Source: JAWLBW01 sp041687475 (GTDB taxonomy: Bacteria > J088 > JAWLBW01). From it: 33,224 nucleotides of DNA. Of this stretch, positions 1 through 8,025 are shown piece after piece. The notes beneath the pieces are model-generated. The model had not been told where the DNA came from and did no database searches. It worked only from the letters and a program-made list of their open reading frames with translations. The stretch covers positions 1-33,224 of the forward strand of contig JAWLBW010000011.1 of NCBI GenBank assembly GCA_041687475.1. The letters run 5' to 3'. A program made the translations under genes and the position numbers. Each line of letters opens with the position of its first letter. The stretch's first letter is position 1.

Positions 1-57
1 GTCGTCGCCGTGCACTTCCAGACCATCGCGGCGGCCAACGACTACTGGCGGAAATAG
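1..57 (+). CDS. 3' end of an unidentified gene (partial)
   Basis: Only the last 18 codons and a TAG stop lie inside the window. The readable C-terminus is VVAVHFQTIAAANDYWRK. This is too short to assign a family. The reading frame is inferred because it is open from base 1 and no start is visible. It converges on the minus-strand lipoprotein gene that ends at 279. The gap between them holds two possible stem-loops and no further gene that I can support. Confidence 0.45.
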   Translation, partial: VVAVHFQTIAAANDYWRK

Positions 58-232
58 GCCCGGCTCACCCGCTCCAATGTCAGTCGGCACCCCCAAGGGG
101 AGTGGGCTCGTGCGAACCGGGTTGTCGGCGACTCGTTCTGCCGGGTTCCTGGATGCGAACCTGCTCTCCTCCGGGGAGTATGGCGCCATGGAAGCAGGGG
201 GAGGGGGGCTTATCGCCGAAGCGCCAATCGAG

Positions 233-265
233 GCCCCCTTTCAGGGGGCACGTTCACGACGTGCC
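233..265. other. Pair of overlapping hairpins between convergent genes
   Basis: GCCCCC (233-238) can pair with GGGGGC (244-249) around a TTTCA loop. The overlapping GGCACGT (247-253) can pair with ACGTGCC (259-265) around TCACG. The stems share bases 247-249, so a complete pair cannot form at once. They lie just beyond the stop of the minus-strand lipoprotein gene. A shared terminator is plausible from position, but neither strand has a U-tract after the stem. The rest of 58-278 shows nothing else I can support. Confidence 0.35.
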
Positions 266-278
266 GAACGGTCGGGGG

Positions 279-1052
279 TCACCGCGGAATCAATTCTTCC
301 GTCGACCACTTGACGCCGTTCAGGGCCCAGGCGCCGTCGGCCTTCCACAAAAGCATGTGAAAGCCGAGCTTCTGGTCACCGTTGCGTTCGCTCAAGAAGT
401 GTAGACGCACCATCTGCTCGTTCATGCCGGGCACCGACTGGGCGCCGGCATAGGTGAGGGTTTCTTCGTCGCCTGCGTTCGCACGCAGCGACTCGACCTC
501 GCGGGCCAGCTGCTCACGGCCGATACAGTTGCAGACGATTTTCTCGAAGACGGCGTCGACCTGGCCGGCGTTCAGTTGTTCGATGACCGTGCGCCCGAAG
601 GCTACGGCGTCGTCGGCGGCGGTGGCCGGTTCTAGAAGGGGCTCGAGATCCATGCCCCCGCGCACCATGGCCCAGGTGTCGCCGTCCTTGACGAAGTCCC
701 AGAGAAAGGGGCCGCCGTGGTGCGCGGCGACGAACACGCCGCGCTGCACGTTGCCTACGGTGTTGAACGTGACGGCGTAGATGCGCGAGACATCGCCGTA
801 GCGCTTGTACAGCGTGCGCAGAAAATCGGCGGTTTTATCGTCGCCGGTTCGGCGAACGAGCAGCCCCTCTACGTCGCCTTCTGCGATGTTTTCGAGTTGT
901 TCGGCGAAAACCGTGTAGGGGTTTGGTTCGGCGTTGCCGGTTTCAGGTTCGGCGGTCGCGCGACCGTGTACGCACGCGGCCAGGGCCAGTGCCGGCATCA
1001 GTGCGCCAAGGCGAATGATTTTTCTGCGGCAGGAAATCGACTCAAGCGGCAT
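279..1052 (-). CDS. Lipoprotein with two similar NTF2-like/DUF4019-like halves
   Basis: A 257-residue predicted lipoprotein. The chosen ATG at 1052 is preceded by GAGGGG a few bases upstream and puts a lipobox (ALAAC, Cys27) at the end of a hydrophobic signal. The longer open frame to 1130 would bury the signal inside the protein. The mature protein appears to hold two related halves. Each starts with a helix of the form F..q...i..G.v..l and ends with a beta segment containing a W and an acidic turn (around LWDFVKDGDTW and LLWKADGAW). That layout suggests tandem NTF2-like domains, but this is inference from shape and I could not run a profile search. A CNC motif sits in the second half. The PAP2 gene lies upstream on the same strand with a gap of 130 bases. 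Function is unknown. Confidence 0.75.
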   Translation of the reverse strand: MPLESISCRRKIIRLGALMPALALAACVHGRATAEPETGNAEPNPYTVFAEQLENIAEGDVEGLLVRRTGDDKTADFLRTLYKRYGDVSRIYAVTFNTVGNVQRGVFVAAHHGGPFLWDFVKDGDTWAMVRGGMDLEPLLEPATAADDAVAFGRTVIEQLNAGQVDAVFEKIVCNCIGREQLAREVESLRANAGDEETLTYAGAQSVPGMNEQMVRLHFLSERNGDQKLGFHMLLWKADGAWALNGVKWSTEELIPR

Positions 1053-1182
1053 GTACCCCTCGCACACGAAAGAGCGGTTCTTACCCGGGAAAGCGGGTCG
1101 AGGCCCGCGTATCTCCGTTACGGGGGGCATCGTAGCATATCGTGATTTGCTTGATGAGGCAGGCTGCCCGAAAAGGGAGGGC

Positions 1183-1824
1183 TCAGGCGCGTTGCTGTAT
1201 GCTCTGAATGTACTGAGCGACTGGCATGGTCACGTAGAAGGCCACCAGGCTGTAGGCGAGACCGAAGGGAATGTCGATCACGTAGTGCTGCTTGATGAAC
1301 ACGGTCGAGGCCGAAATGAAGGCGGTGCCGATGGCCACCGGCAGAAAGAAGCGCGGCTTGTAGACCTTGTAAAAGGCCGCCACGAGCACCGAATGGCCTA
1401 CGTGCAGGCTCGGCAGAAGGTTGTAACCGTGATCGGCGCTGTAAATCCACCGCACCATCTCGTGAAATATGCTGGCGCCGACGACATCGGGTCGCGTCAT
1501 GTGCGAGGGAAAGCCGATGAAGGTGGCGACGGCCAGCACCTGAAGGACCAGGAATGCGGCAACGGCGTGATAGAAGTGCTCGCGCTCGATGACCACGAAC
1601 AGGGTCAGCAGCACCCAGGGATAGTAAAGGTAGTAAAAGACGACGAAGGGGGGCAGGAAGGGAATATAGGCGTCGAGCCAGATCTCGAGGTGGGTGAACG
1701 GCGTGCCGTTCGAGGCCCACTCGGCGTTGAGATCGTTTACGTAAAGAAACGAGTAAATGGAGAAAAGGATGACGAGCGTCGCCACCGCCAGCTTTTCAAA
1801 TCGCAGAGCCCATGCACTGTTCAC
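1183..1824 (-). CDS. PAP2-family membrane phosphatase/phosphotransferase (PAP2_3, Aur1/Ipt1-like)
   Basis: A 213-residue polytopic membrane protein of the phosphatidic acid phosphatase type 2 superfamily. It carries PSLHVGHS (His141) and, later, KQHYVIDIP (His180, Asp184). These match the second and third PAP2 signature blocks that hold the catalytic histidines. Four to six membrane segments are visible, at roughly residues 10-30, 55-80, 88-107, 145-172 and 185-205. The substrate is probably a lipid phosphate or polyprenyl phosphate at the periplasmic face, and the spacing resembles the inositolphosphotransferase-like PAP2_3 group. The start is a GTG chosen because GGAGG lies six bases upstream. 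A perfect TATAAT on the minus strand at 1865-1860 fits a short leader. It could act in lipid recycling or lipid head-group transfer, and the sequence does not say which. Confidence 0.85.
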   Translation of the reverse strand: MNSAWALRFEKLAVATLVILFSIYSFLYVNDLNAEWASNGTPFTHLEIWLDAYIPFLPPFVVFYYLYYPWVLLTLFVVIEREHFYHAVAAFLVLQVLAVATFIGFPSHMTRPDVVGASIFHEMVRWIYSADHGYNLLPSLHVGHSVLVAAFYKVYKPRFFLPVAIGTAFISASTVFIKQHYVIDIPFGLAYSLVAFYVTMPVAQYIQSIQQRA

Positions 1825-1859
1825 GACCAGCCTCCACGCTACGAAGTCAGCAATTGGTA

Positions 1860-1865
1860 ATTATA
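1860..1865 (-). promoter_or_regulatory. Probable -10 box for the PAP2 gene
   Basis: On the minus strand this reads TATAAT, a perfect sigma70 -10, about 36 bases before the GTG start of the PAP2 gene. A TTGGCG lies upstream with a 19-base gap, which is long for a -35 element, so only the -10 is convincing. Confidence 0.5.
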
Positions 1866-2165
1866 CTGTGTCCGGGGGGTTGCGCGCCAATAATTTAATG
1901 CAGACCTATCTGGCGTCGAGTTGGCGCATCGGCACTGTTGAAGCCGTGTAGGGCATGGGTGACGACCTTGCGGGGCATATGCGGGAAAAAACTTTTAGTG
2001 CTTTAGTAATTGACGAATGTCAACGAGTGCGGAGGTGATCCGACATTTCACCTGAATGCCGGACTCCCGGGGCGAAGGGCATCGACGCTACGTTAATGGA
2101 ACCGCAAGGAAATTGTGCCCGTCGTCACAGCCGGACGTACCCTCGCCGTGTAAACTGACGATAAC
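1866..2165. other. Non-coding divergent intergenic region with inverted repeats
   Basis: This stretch separates the minus-strand PAP2 gene from the plus-strand envelope operon. I see no supportable gene in it. It is locally A/T-rich around 1985-2010, unlike the surrounding coding DNA. It holds two short inverted repeats: TTGAC-GAAT-GTCAA at 2010-2023 and AGGTGA...TCACCT at 2033-2053. Either could be an operator for the operon promoter at 2166-2194. Confidence 0.5.
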
Positions 2166-2194
2166 TTGACGGTGGGGAAACGTTCGATTAGCAT
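2166..2194 (+). promoter_or_regulatory. Predicted sigma70 promoter of the TPR/FecR/lipoprotein operon
   Basis: TTGACG (2166-2171) is followed after exactly 17 bases by TAGCAT (2189-2194). That is five of six and four of six matches to the -35 and -10 consensus. Transcription would begin near 2201, leaving a leader of about 78 bases before the ATG at 2279. Confidence 0.5.
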
Positions 2195-2278
2195 GTTTGC
2201 TGCATTGATCCATACTGCTGCGTGAGCTTTCCCCTGCGTGGAAGGCGGTACGCTACTACGAATGTATATCCCGGAAGA

Positions 2279-3859
2279 ATGATGGTTCGCGGTTTCCTTC
2301 TGCTGCTGTGTCTTTTTGGTGTCTTTCTTTCGACCGTTGAACGATCGTGGGCGGCCGATAATACGGCGCAGCTCGAAGAACTCGTGCGCAGAGCAGATGC
2401 GCAGTTGCAGAGCGGTATGATCAAAGAGGCGCTCGATACGGCTACCAAAGCGGTTCAGTTGCGCACCGATTTCGGACCGGGGCATGCGGCGCTCGGTCGG
2501 GTCTACACCCATATGGAGCGTTACGACGATGCCGTGCGCTCTTTTCTTCGCGCCCGACAGCTCGGCGTCGACGTGCTTGCGCAGCTTGGCGCGGCCTATT
2601 ATTACGCAGGCGATCTGGAGAAGGCCGCTTCGGTTCTGACGGAAGCGACCACCAAGTCGCGCGAGAAGGGCGATGCCTGGTATTTCCTGGGGCTTACGCG
2701 CCTGCGTGAAAAGCGGTATGACGATGCCCGTACGGCGTTTTCGAACGCGCGGAAAGCAGATCCTTCACTCGCTTCGGAAACCCTGTATTTTTCGGGCGTG
2801 GCCGCGGTGCGAAAGGGCGACCGCGATACCGCGCGTGCCGAGTTGGAACAGGCAATCGAGGCGTCGCCTTACTCCGACAGTGCCGAGGCCGCGCGAGAGT
2901 TGCTTGCCCGCCTCGACGGCGGCATGCAGTCTACGTTCGAGTTCATGGCCGGGCTGCGCGGCGAACTCGACTCGAACGTGCTGCTCCTGCCTTCGACGAG
3001 CGGCCTGTTTACCGAAGAGGAAATTTCCAACAGCGGTGGCTCGCGCATCGTTCTCGATCTGAATGGCGCCTGGAAGCCGTCGTTTTCCGATTCCTTCGGG
3101 GCGCTTGTTTCGTACGGTCTCTATCAGAGCATTCACGTATCCAACCGCGACGAGCTGAAGCGGTTCGATCTTACGAATCATGCACTGACCGCGGGCATCG
3201 AATACGGCGACGACGCCAATTATTTCGCGCTGCCGTCCCAGTTTTCGATTGCGTTTCTCGGACCTATCGGCGGCGATTACGGTCTGTTCTCGTCGACGCA
3301 CGCCCTCAATCCGGTGTACGCCCGGCGCTTCGGGCAACACGGCGTGGGCATCGGCAATGCGCTTTCGTTCGAAAACTTCGATGAAGACCCGGCGCCGGTC
3401 GACGTGCAGGGCGTCGACTACGCGCAGACGCGCGACAACATGACCAACGACCTGTCGGTCTTCTACAGCTATTACTTTGCAGGCGATAGAGGCTACGTCA
3501 CGCCCTCGCTGGGTTGGATCACGACGAACGCCGACGGTGAAAACAGCTCGTGGTCGTACGACGGTTGGCACATCGGTACCCAGGTCGGCTGGGCCTTCCA
3601 CGAACACTGGACGCTCGGCGGCGTGATCAACTATGTCGGTCGCAGCTACGAGAACCCCTACCCCCTGCCGACGGCAGAGGGAGGCCACCGGCTGACCGCG
3701 CGAAGCGATGACGAATTCTATCTTGGCGCCGATCTTGCATACAGACGTGACTGGTGGGGCGTGAAGGCAGCGTACAACTGGATTGTCAACGGCTCGACGG
3801 TCGAGCTGTTCGACTACTCGCGCTCCATCTTTTCGCTGGGTCTCGAGACCCGCTTCTGA
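2279..3859 (+). CDS. TPR-repeat plus outer-membrane beta-barrel protein (Slam-like architecture)
   Basis: A 526-residue secreted protein. It has a signal peptide of about 25 residues ending in RSWA. A tetratricopeptide solenoid follows (about residues 30-210), with typical pairs such as ALGRVYTHMERYDDAV and YFLGLTRLREKRYDDA. The rest, from about residue 218, is built of alternating aromatic/polar beta strands and ends in Phe (LGLETRF), as outer-membrane barrels do. It opens with a GELDSNV motif often seen at the start of such barrels. TPR followed by a C-terminal barrel is the layout of Slam (DUF560) surface-lipoprotein assembly proteins, but I cannot confirm that family. A GTG at 2222 would extend the frame. 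I prefer 2279/2282 because GGAAGA lies just upstream and the signal peptide then sits at the N-terminus. The gene leads an operon with the FecR and lipoprotein genes. Confidence 0.8.
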   Translation: MMVRGFLLLLCLFGVFLSTVERSWAADNTAQLEELVRRADAQLQSGMIKEALDTATKAVQLRTDFGPGHAALGRVYTHMERYDDAVRSFLRARQLGVDVLAQLGAAYYYAGDLEKAASVLTEATTKSREKGDAWYFLGLTRLREKRYDDARTAFSNARKADPSLASETLYFSGVAAVRKGDRDTARAELEQAIEASPYSDSAEAARELLARLDGGMQSTFEFMAGLRGELDSNVLLLPSTSGLFTEEEISNSGGSRIVLDLNGAWKPSFSDSFGALVSYGLYQSIHVSNRDELKRFDLTNHALTAGIEYGDDANYFALPSQFSIAFLGPIGGDYGLFSSTHALNPVYARRFGQHGVGIGNALSFENFDEDPAPVDVQGVDYAQTRDNMTNDLSVFYSYYFAGDRGYVTPSLGWITTNADGENSSWSYDGWHIGTQVGWAFHEHWTLGGVINYVGRSYENPYPLPTAEGGHRLTARSDDEFYLGADLAYRRDWWGVKAAYNWIVNGSTVELFDYSRSIFSLGLETRF

Positions 3860-3875
3860 GCTTCAGGGAGGAATC

Positions 3876-4706
3876 ATGCGTACCATCGTTCTCAGTCTGG
3901 CTTTCCTGCTCGCGGCCGATGCCGCCTGGGCGGCCGGCTCTTCCATCGGTACAGCGACGGTGGTGAAGGGCGGCGTAACCGTCGAGCGTTCGGCCCAGAA
4001 GGGCCGGTGGGTTAACGTGCAGCCCGGCGATCTGGTTTTTCAGGGCGATAAGCTCAAAACCCTGAGCGACGGCGTACTCAAGCTTACTCTGAAGGATGAC
4101 TCGAATGTCAGCCTGTCGGCGAACAGCGAGCTCGAATTGAATGAGTTCGTGTACCAGCCGGGCAGGGAACGACGCAGTTTCTTCAAGCTCTGGTCGGGCA
4201 AGGTGCGGGCGGCCGTCTCGAAATATATGCGCACCAGCTCGGTGCAGATCGGTACGCCGACCGCGGTCGCAGGCGTTCGCGGCACCGACTTTCTCGTATC
4301 GACCGAAGGGCAGGGCCAGGGCGACGAGACCCAGGTAGTCGTTTTCGAGGGCCGGGTGGCTGTCAAGTCGAACTGGGAGCGTGTGGCCGGCGAGGTCATG
4401 GTGCAGCCGGGCGAGATGAGCCGCATCGGCAGAAACCAGGCGCCAGCCGTACCCGTCAAGCTCGACTATGAGGGCATGCGCCGGGCCTTCCAGACCACAG
4501 CGGTTCAGGGGCAGGGTACGTTGCGGCAGCGGGCGACGTCGCAGGAAATTCGCAACACCGCCGGCGGGTTCCGGTCGACGGGGTCGGTCATGCGGGCCGC
4601 GGCTGCCACGCCGCGCCAGGTCGCGCCGCCCATCAACCAGCAGCCCGTCGACGCCACGCGCGACTCGGCGCTGCGAATCAATATCAAACTTCCCGGACAG
4701 AAGTGA
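3876..4706 (+). CDS. Secreted FecR-domain protein
   Basis: A 276-residue protein with a signal peptide (about 19-20 residues, cleavage near AWA-AG). A FecR domain spans about residues 48-165, including GTPTAVAGVRGTDF, the usual signature of this beta-rich domain. The C-terminal 90 residues are low in predicted structure and rich in Gln, Arg and Pro. It lacks the N-terminal sigma-regulator transmembrane layout of true FecR and has no partner sigma factor nearby, so iron signalling is unlikely. Stand-alone periplasmic FecR proteins are often found beside TPR/barrel proteins. The ATG at 3876 follows a strong GGGAGGA and sits 16 bases after the barrel gene. It is presumably a periplasmic or surface partner of that barrel (inference). 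Confidence 0.85.
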   Translation: MRTIVLSLAFLLAADAAWAAGSSIGTATVVKGGVTVERSAQKGRWVNVQPGDLVFQGDKLKTLSDGVLKLTLKDDSNVSLSANSELELNEFVYQPGRERRSFFKLWSGKVRAAVSKYMRTSSVQIGTPTAVAGVRGTDFLVSTEGQGQGDETQVVVFEGRVAVKSNWERVAGEVMVQPGEMSRIGRNQAPAVPVKLDYEGMRRAFQTTAVQGQGTLRQRATSQEIRNTAGGFRSTGSVMRAAAATPRQVAPPINQQPVDATRDSALRINIKLPGQK

Positions 4707-4716
4707 GAGAGGGGCT

Positions 4717-6762
4717 ATGAAACGCACGGCATCAGTTCTGGGCGCATTGTCGCTGCTGGCCGCCTGCGCGGGCGAACCCGCCGAAGAGGTCGGTTATCTC
4801 TCGATCGCGGCGCCCGCGGGGTTCCTGCCTCTTGCCGAGGCGCCGGTACTTCCCGAGAAGTGGACGGTCTTCATCGCGGCCGAAGACATGAAACCGGTGG
4901 TCAAGAATATCGGCGCACGCACCGAGGTCATTCCGGTCAAGGCAGGCCGCGGGCGCTTCGTGCATGTGTTCGGCGGCGGCGCGCCGGTGGGCGGCGTGAG
5001 TTACGGGTATGCCGGCAGCGTGACGGTCGACGTGCGCCCGCAGGGCGAGACGCCGACCGATATCATCGTGCACCCGGGTTTCCGCGTCGAAGACGGCGAC
5101 GACTCCATCGCGGCGTTTCCGACCGGCGATACGGCCCCGGGTGGGCCCGACATCGCGGCCCTTTCGGTCGAACGACTCGACGACGCCCTGCGCTTCGTGG
5201 TCATGTTCCGCAATGCGCCCGCGGCGCCGTGGAGCACGGCCGACAACCGGTTGCTGGGCCTGGTCGAACTCGATCTCGACGCCGACGTGGCGACGGGCAG
5301 CGCCAGCCTTGTCGAAGGCGTTCGCGCGGCCACCACGGCTACCACTTCGACCGACAGCCTGGGCGTCGATGCCCGTATCGACTTTCGTCCCGTTCGCCGC
5401 AACGTGATTCGTTTCCTTCGCAGCGACGACGGCGTGACGCGCGAACTCGCCGCCCGTTTCGCGGGTAGCGCGCTTATCTTTACCGTGCCCGACGCGTACC
5501 TCGAGGGCCTGCTCGGCGAGAAGGAAACCGCCGGCATTCGCCTGGCCGCAATGGCTTCGAGCCGTCGGGGCGCCAACGATTTTCTGCCCGACAGCGGCTT
5601 CATCAGTGCTGAACCGAACCTGAAGGCCAGACCGATCACGCTGAATCCCGTGAGCGCATTTCAGGGGGCCCCTTTGGCCTCGGCCGTCGACATTCCCGAA
5701 AGCAGCCTTCCCGTCATTCGTTCGGGGCGCAGCGGCCTGCACCTCGGGTGGACGACCCGCGCCGGTTTCACCTACCTGCGCAGTACCGATGGCCGCCTGA
5801 TCGACGGTCGTTTCGATGGTAAGTGGTCGGCCAGCGAGCTGACCGCCGGCAAACAAATGGTTCCCACGTATCTGGATATGGTGCTCAATGATAAGGGCGC
5901 CCCGACCATTGCCATTGCCGGCGAAGATTATTCGTGCTCGACGCCGTGTTACCTGTATACGACCGTCGCACAGTATGCCGACGGCGCCATGCAGCCGCCG
6001 GTGGCAATCGCCCAAGCGTCGCTCTGGCCTTACACGACCCCTTCACTGGTTGCCAACGGCAGCAAGGTCTATCTGTTGCCGCGGGCCGGGTTGTCCGACA
6101 TGACGCTCTGGCAGATTTCCGGCGGCCGGGGTACCGAACTCGGGGCGCTGGACATGAGCACCCTCGAGCCCATGGGGGCGACACTCATGCCGTCGCCGAG
6201 CGGCGGACTCGCTCTTGTTGCTTCGGGGTTGGGAACGTTGCATTCGTCGAACATCGGCCTTTCGGGCGGAACGGTTTCTCAGAGCGTGCCGGTCGAACTA
6301 CCGAATTTCACTGCTACCGGTAACCCCCAGGGCCCCATTCGGGCGGCTGCCACGCGCAGCAAGCCCGTCGTGGCGCTGCCTGCGGCGTACTTCATTGCCG
6401 TGCACGTCGGCGGGGCTACCCACGAGGTGTCGGTGCCCAATGTCTACGTAGGCGAAGGGGCGCAGAGGGTAGATGTGGCCGTGTCTCCATCGGGACGCGT
6501 GGCGCTGGTATTCAGCGGCTACAACGAAGTCGAAGGCACGGTCGGCGTTTACTACGCCGAGAAACTGCCGGGTGACTCATCGTTCAACCAGGCCCTGCGC
6601 TTGCACGAGAGCTCGACCGAGGGCTCGCGTGAGCTGGCGGCCAGCGTGGCTTTCGACCGCGCCGAGCGACCGATTGCTCTTGTAGCCGACTCGACCTGCA
6701 CCTGGGACATCATGGAGCGCCAGTCTTGCACGGCACGTTTGTCGCTTCATTATGGTCGCTGA
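4717..6762 (+). CDS. Large uncharacterised lipoprotein
   Basis: A 681-residue predicted lipoprotein with a lipobox LLAAC (Cys17) and a start supported by GAGAGGGG. I recognise no family. The first half (about residues 20-320) is beta-rich with a long stretch of charged and Asp/Gly segments. The second half (from about residue 340) contains repeated strands of the type G..LGWTT, VYLL, LALVASG and VALVFSGY at fairly even spacing, which could be a beta-propeller. Cys pairs in SCSTPC and in the C-terminal STC...SC could form disulfides, as expected outside the cytoplasm. It is the last gene of the TPR/FecR operon, 10 bases after the FecR stop and ahead of a strong terminator. Being a substrate or partner of the TPR barrel is a reasonable guess and not demonstrated. 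Confidence 0.75.
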   Translation: MKRTASVLGALSLLAACAGEPAEEVGYLSIAAPAGFLPLAEAPVLPEKWTVFIAAEDMKPVVKNIGARTEVIPVKAGRGRFVHVFGGGAPVGGVSYGYAGSVTVDVRPQGETPTDIIVHPGFRVEDGDDSIAAFPTGDTAPGGPDIAALSVERLDDALRFVVMFRNAPAAPWSTADNRLLGLVELDLDADVATGSASLVEGVRAATTATTSTDSLGVDARIDFRPVRRNVIRFLRSDDGVTRELAARFAGSALIFTVPDAYLEGLLGEKETAGIRLAAMASSRRGANDFLPDSGFISAEPNLKARPITLNPVSAFQGAPLASAVDIPESSLPVIRSGRSGLHLGWTTRAGFTYLRSTDGRLIDGRFDGKWSASELTAGKQMVPTYLDMVLNDKGAPTIAIAGEDYSCSTPCYLYTTVAQYADGAMQPPVAIAQASLWPYTTPSLVANGSKVYLLPRAGLSDMTLWQISGGRGTELGALDMSTLEPMGATLMPSPSGGLALVASGLGTLHSSNIGLSGGTVSQSVPVELPNFTATGNPQGPIRAAATRSKPVVALPAAYFIAVHVGGATHEVSVPNVYVGEGAQRVDVAVSPSGRVALVFSGYNEVEGTVGVYYAEKLPGDSSFNQALRLHESSTEGSRELAASVAFDRAERPIALVADSTCTWDIMERQSCTARLSLHYGR

Positions 6763-6785
6763 GTGATACCGCCCGCATAGTGTCC

Positions 6786-6816
6786 GGGCGCATGGAGCCT
6801 TCCATGCGCCCTTTTT
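6786..6816 (+). terminator. Strong intrinsic terminator
   Basis: A perfect 11-bp stem, GGGCGCATGGA (6786-6796) with TCCATGCGCCC (6801-6811), closes a four-base loop. It is followed directly by TTTTT (6812-6816). It lies 23 bases after the lipoprotein stop and ends the envelope operon. Confidence 0.92.
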
Positions 6817-6831
6817 CATTCGCTTCCTCCG

Positions 6832-6860
6832 GCGACAGCCCGAGCGCAATCTGTTACACT
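6832..6860 (+). promoter_or_regulatory. Predicted sigma70 promoter of the alr-mlaEFD operon
   Basis: GCGACA (6832-6837), a 17-base spacer and TACACT (6855-6860) match the -35/-10 consensus at four of six positions each. They lie between the terminator and the alr ATG. The predicted leader would be under 20 bases. Confidence 0.42.
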
Positions 6861-6882
6861 GGCGAAAACGCGTTTGATTTCC

Positions 6883-8025
6883 ATGCTCCCCGATAATCGG
6901 GCCACACGCGCCCGGGTTCATCTCGACAGGTTGGTCGCCAACTACCGCATGGCCGGCGAACTGGCCGGCGGCGCCGAGGTCATGGCCATACTCAAGGCCG
7001 ATGCCTACGGCCACGGGGCCGTGATCTGCGCGCGCACCCTGCAGCAGACCGCGGGGTGCCGCTCCTTCGGCGTGGCGACCCTCGACGAAGCAATCGAACT
7101 GCGCGCGGCGGGCATTACGGGCGACATTCTGCTGATGGGAGCGCTCTTTCCCGGCGACGAGGAAGAAGCCATTCGCAACGGCATTGCCTGCGCGGTTTAC
7201 GACGACGAGGTTGCCCGAAGACTGAACGCCGCCGCCGCCCGCCTGGGCGAACGCGTGCCGGTACACCTGAAGATTGAAACGGGCATGAGCAGGCTGGGCT
7301 TTGAGCCCGCCGGGTTTTCGGCCTTCGTTCGCCGCCTCTCCGACTTCGGCAGCCTTGCGGTGCATGGCATCTTTACCCATCTTGCCGAGGCCGATCGGCC
7401 AGACGGCTACATTACGGCCGAACAATACGCACTGCTTTCGTCGGCGCGCGACGCGCTCGTGCGCGGTTATGGCGAGGCCGGTGTGCTTCACGCCATGAAC
7501 AGCTCGGCGCTGCTGCAGAAGCGGCAGCCCTTCGGCGATGTGGTTCGACCGGGCATCATGCTGTACGGCGCCTATCCCTCGCCCTGGCAGCGGGCCAATG
7601 TAACCCTGCAGCCCGTGCTCGAACTGGTTTCGAGCATCGTGCAGATTCGTCGCCTCGGACCCGGGCGCAAGGTCAGTTACGGCGGCGGGTGGATAGCCGG
7701 GCGTGACTCGCTCGTCGGCGTCGTGCCGGCCGGCTATGCCGACGGGGTGCCGCGCCTGCTGTCGAATCGCGGCGAGGTGCTGGTCGGTCACCGTCGTGTA
7801 CCTATTCTCGGCCGTGTCTGCATGGACATGTTCATGGTCGACCTGACCGATGTCGACGGGGTCGCCGTGGGCGACGAGGTAACCCTCATCGGGCGACAGG
7901 GCGATCAGGAGGTGACGACCGACGAGTGGGCCGCCTGGGCCCAGACCATTCCTTATGAGATTCTGACCGGACTTACCCGGCGCGTCGCGCGGGTGTACGT
8001 CGACCCGGGAGCAGAGAGCGCGTGA
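6883..8025 (+). CDS. alr: Alanine racemase (PLP-dependent)
   Basis: Interconverts L- and D-alanine in the cytoplasm, supplying D-Ala for peptidoglycan. The 380-residue length is normal. The PLP lysine is Lys38 in AILKADAYGHG and the second catalytic base is Tyr266 in KVSYGGG, positions close to the classic Lys39/Tyr265 pair. The blocks RPGIMLYG, GYADGVPR and RVCMDMFMVD are all present, so the enzyme looks intact. I use the ATG at 6883; an in-frame TTG at 6874 is less likely. No clear Shine-Dalgarno is seen and the predicted leader is very short. The stop overlaps the GTG start of the mlaE-like gene by four bases (GTGA), so the racemase appears translationally coupled to a phospholipid-transport operon. 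Confidence 0.96.
   Translation: MLPDNRATRARVHLDRLVANYRMAGELAGGAEVMAILKADAYGHGAVICARTLQQTAGCRSFGVATLDEAIELRAAGITGDILLMGALFPGDEEEAIRNGIACAVYDDEVARRLNAAAARLGERVPVHLKIETGMSRLGFEPAGFSAFVRRLSDFGSLAVHGIFTHLAEADRPDGYITAEQYALLSSARDALVRGYGEAGVLHAMNSSALLQKRQPFGDVVRPGIMLYGAYPSPWQRANVTLQPVLELVSSIVQIRRLGPGRKVSYGGGWIAGRDSLVGVVPAGYADGVPRLLSNRGEVLVGHRRVPILGRVCMDMFMVDLTDVDGVAVGDEVTLIGRQGDQEVTTDEWAAWAQTIPYEILTGLTRRVARVYVDPGAESA

Noticed and set aside
2222..2278. GTG start for the TPR-barrel gene at 2222
   Set aside because: It would place 19 polar residues ahead of the signal peptide, whereas GGAAGA lies next to the ATG pair at 2279/2282.
4040..4459. Antisense gene within the FecR-domain gene
   Set aside because: Shadow frame with no motif, lying wholly inside a well-supported gene.
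3876..4706. FecR as a true iron-signalling anti-sigma factor
   Set aside because: There is no sigma factor or TonB receptor nearby and the protein begins with a signal peptide rather than a cytoplasmic domain.
6577..7791. A 404-codon minus-strand open frame spanning the terminator and alr
   Set aside because: It crosses a strong terminator hairpin and covers a complete alanine racemase on the other strand.
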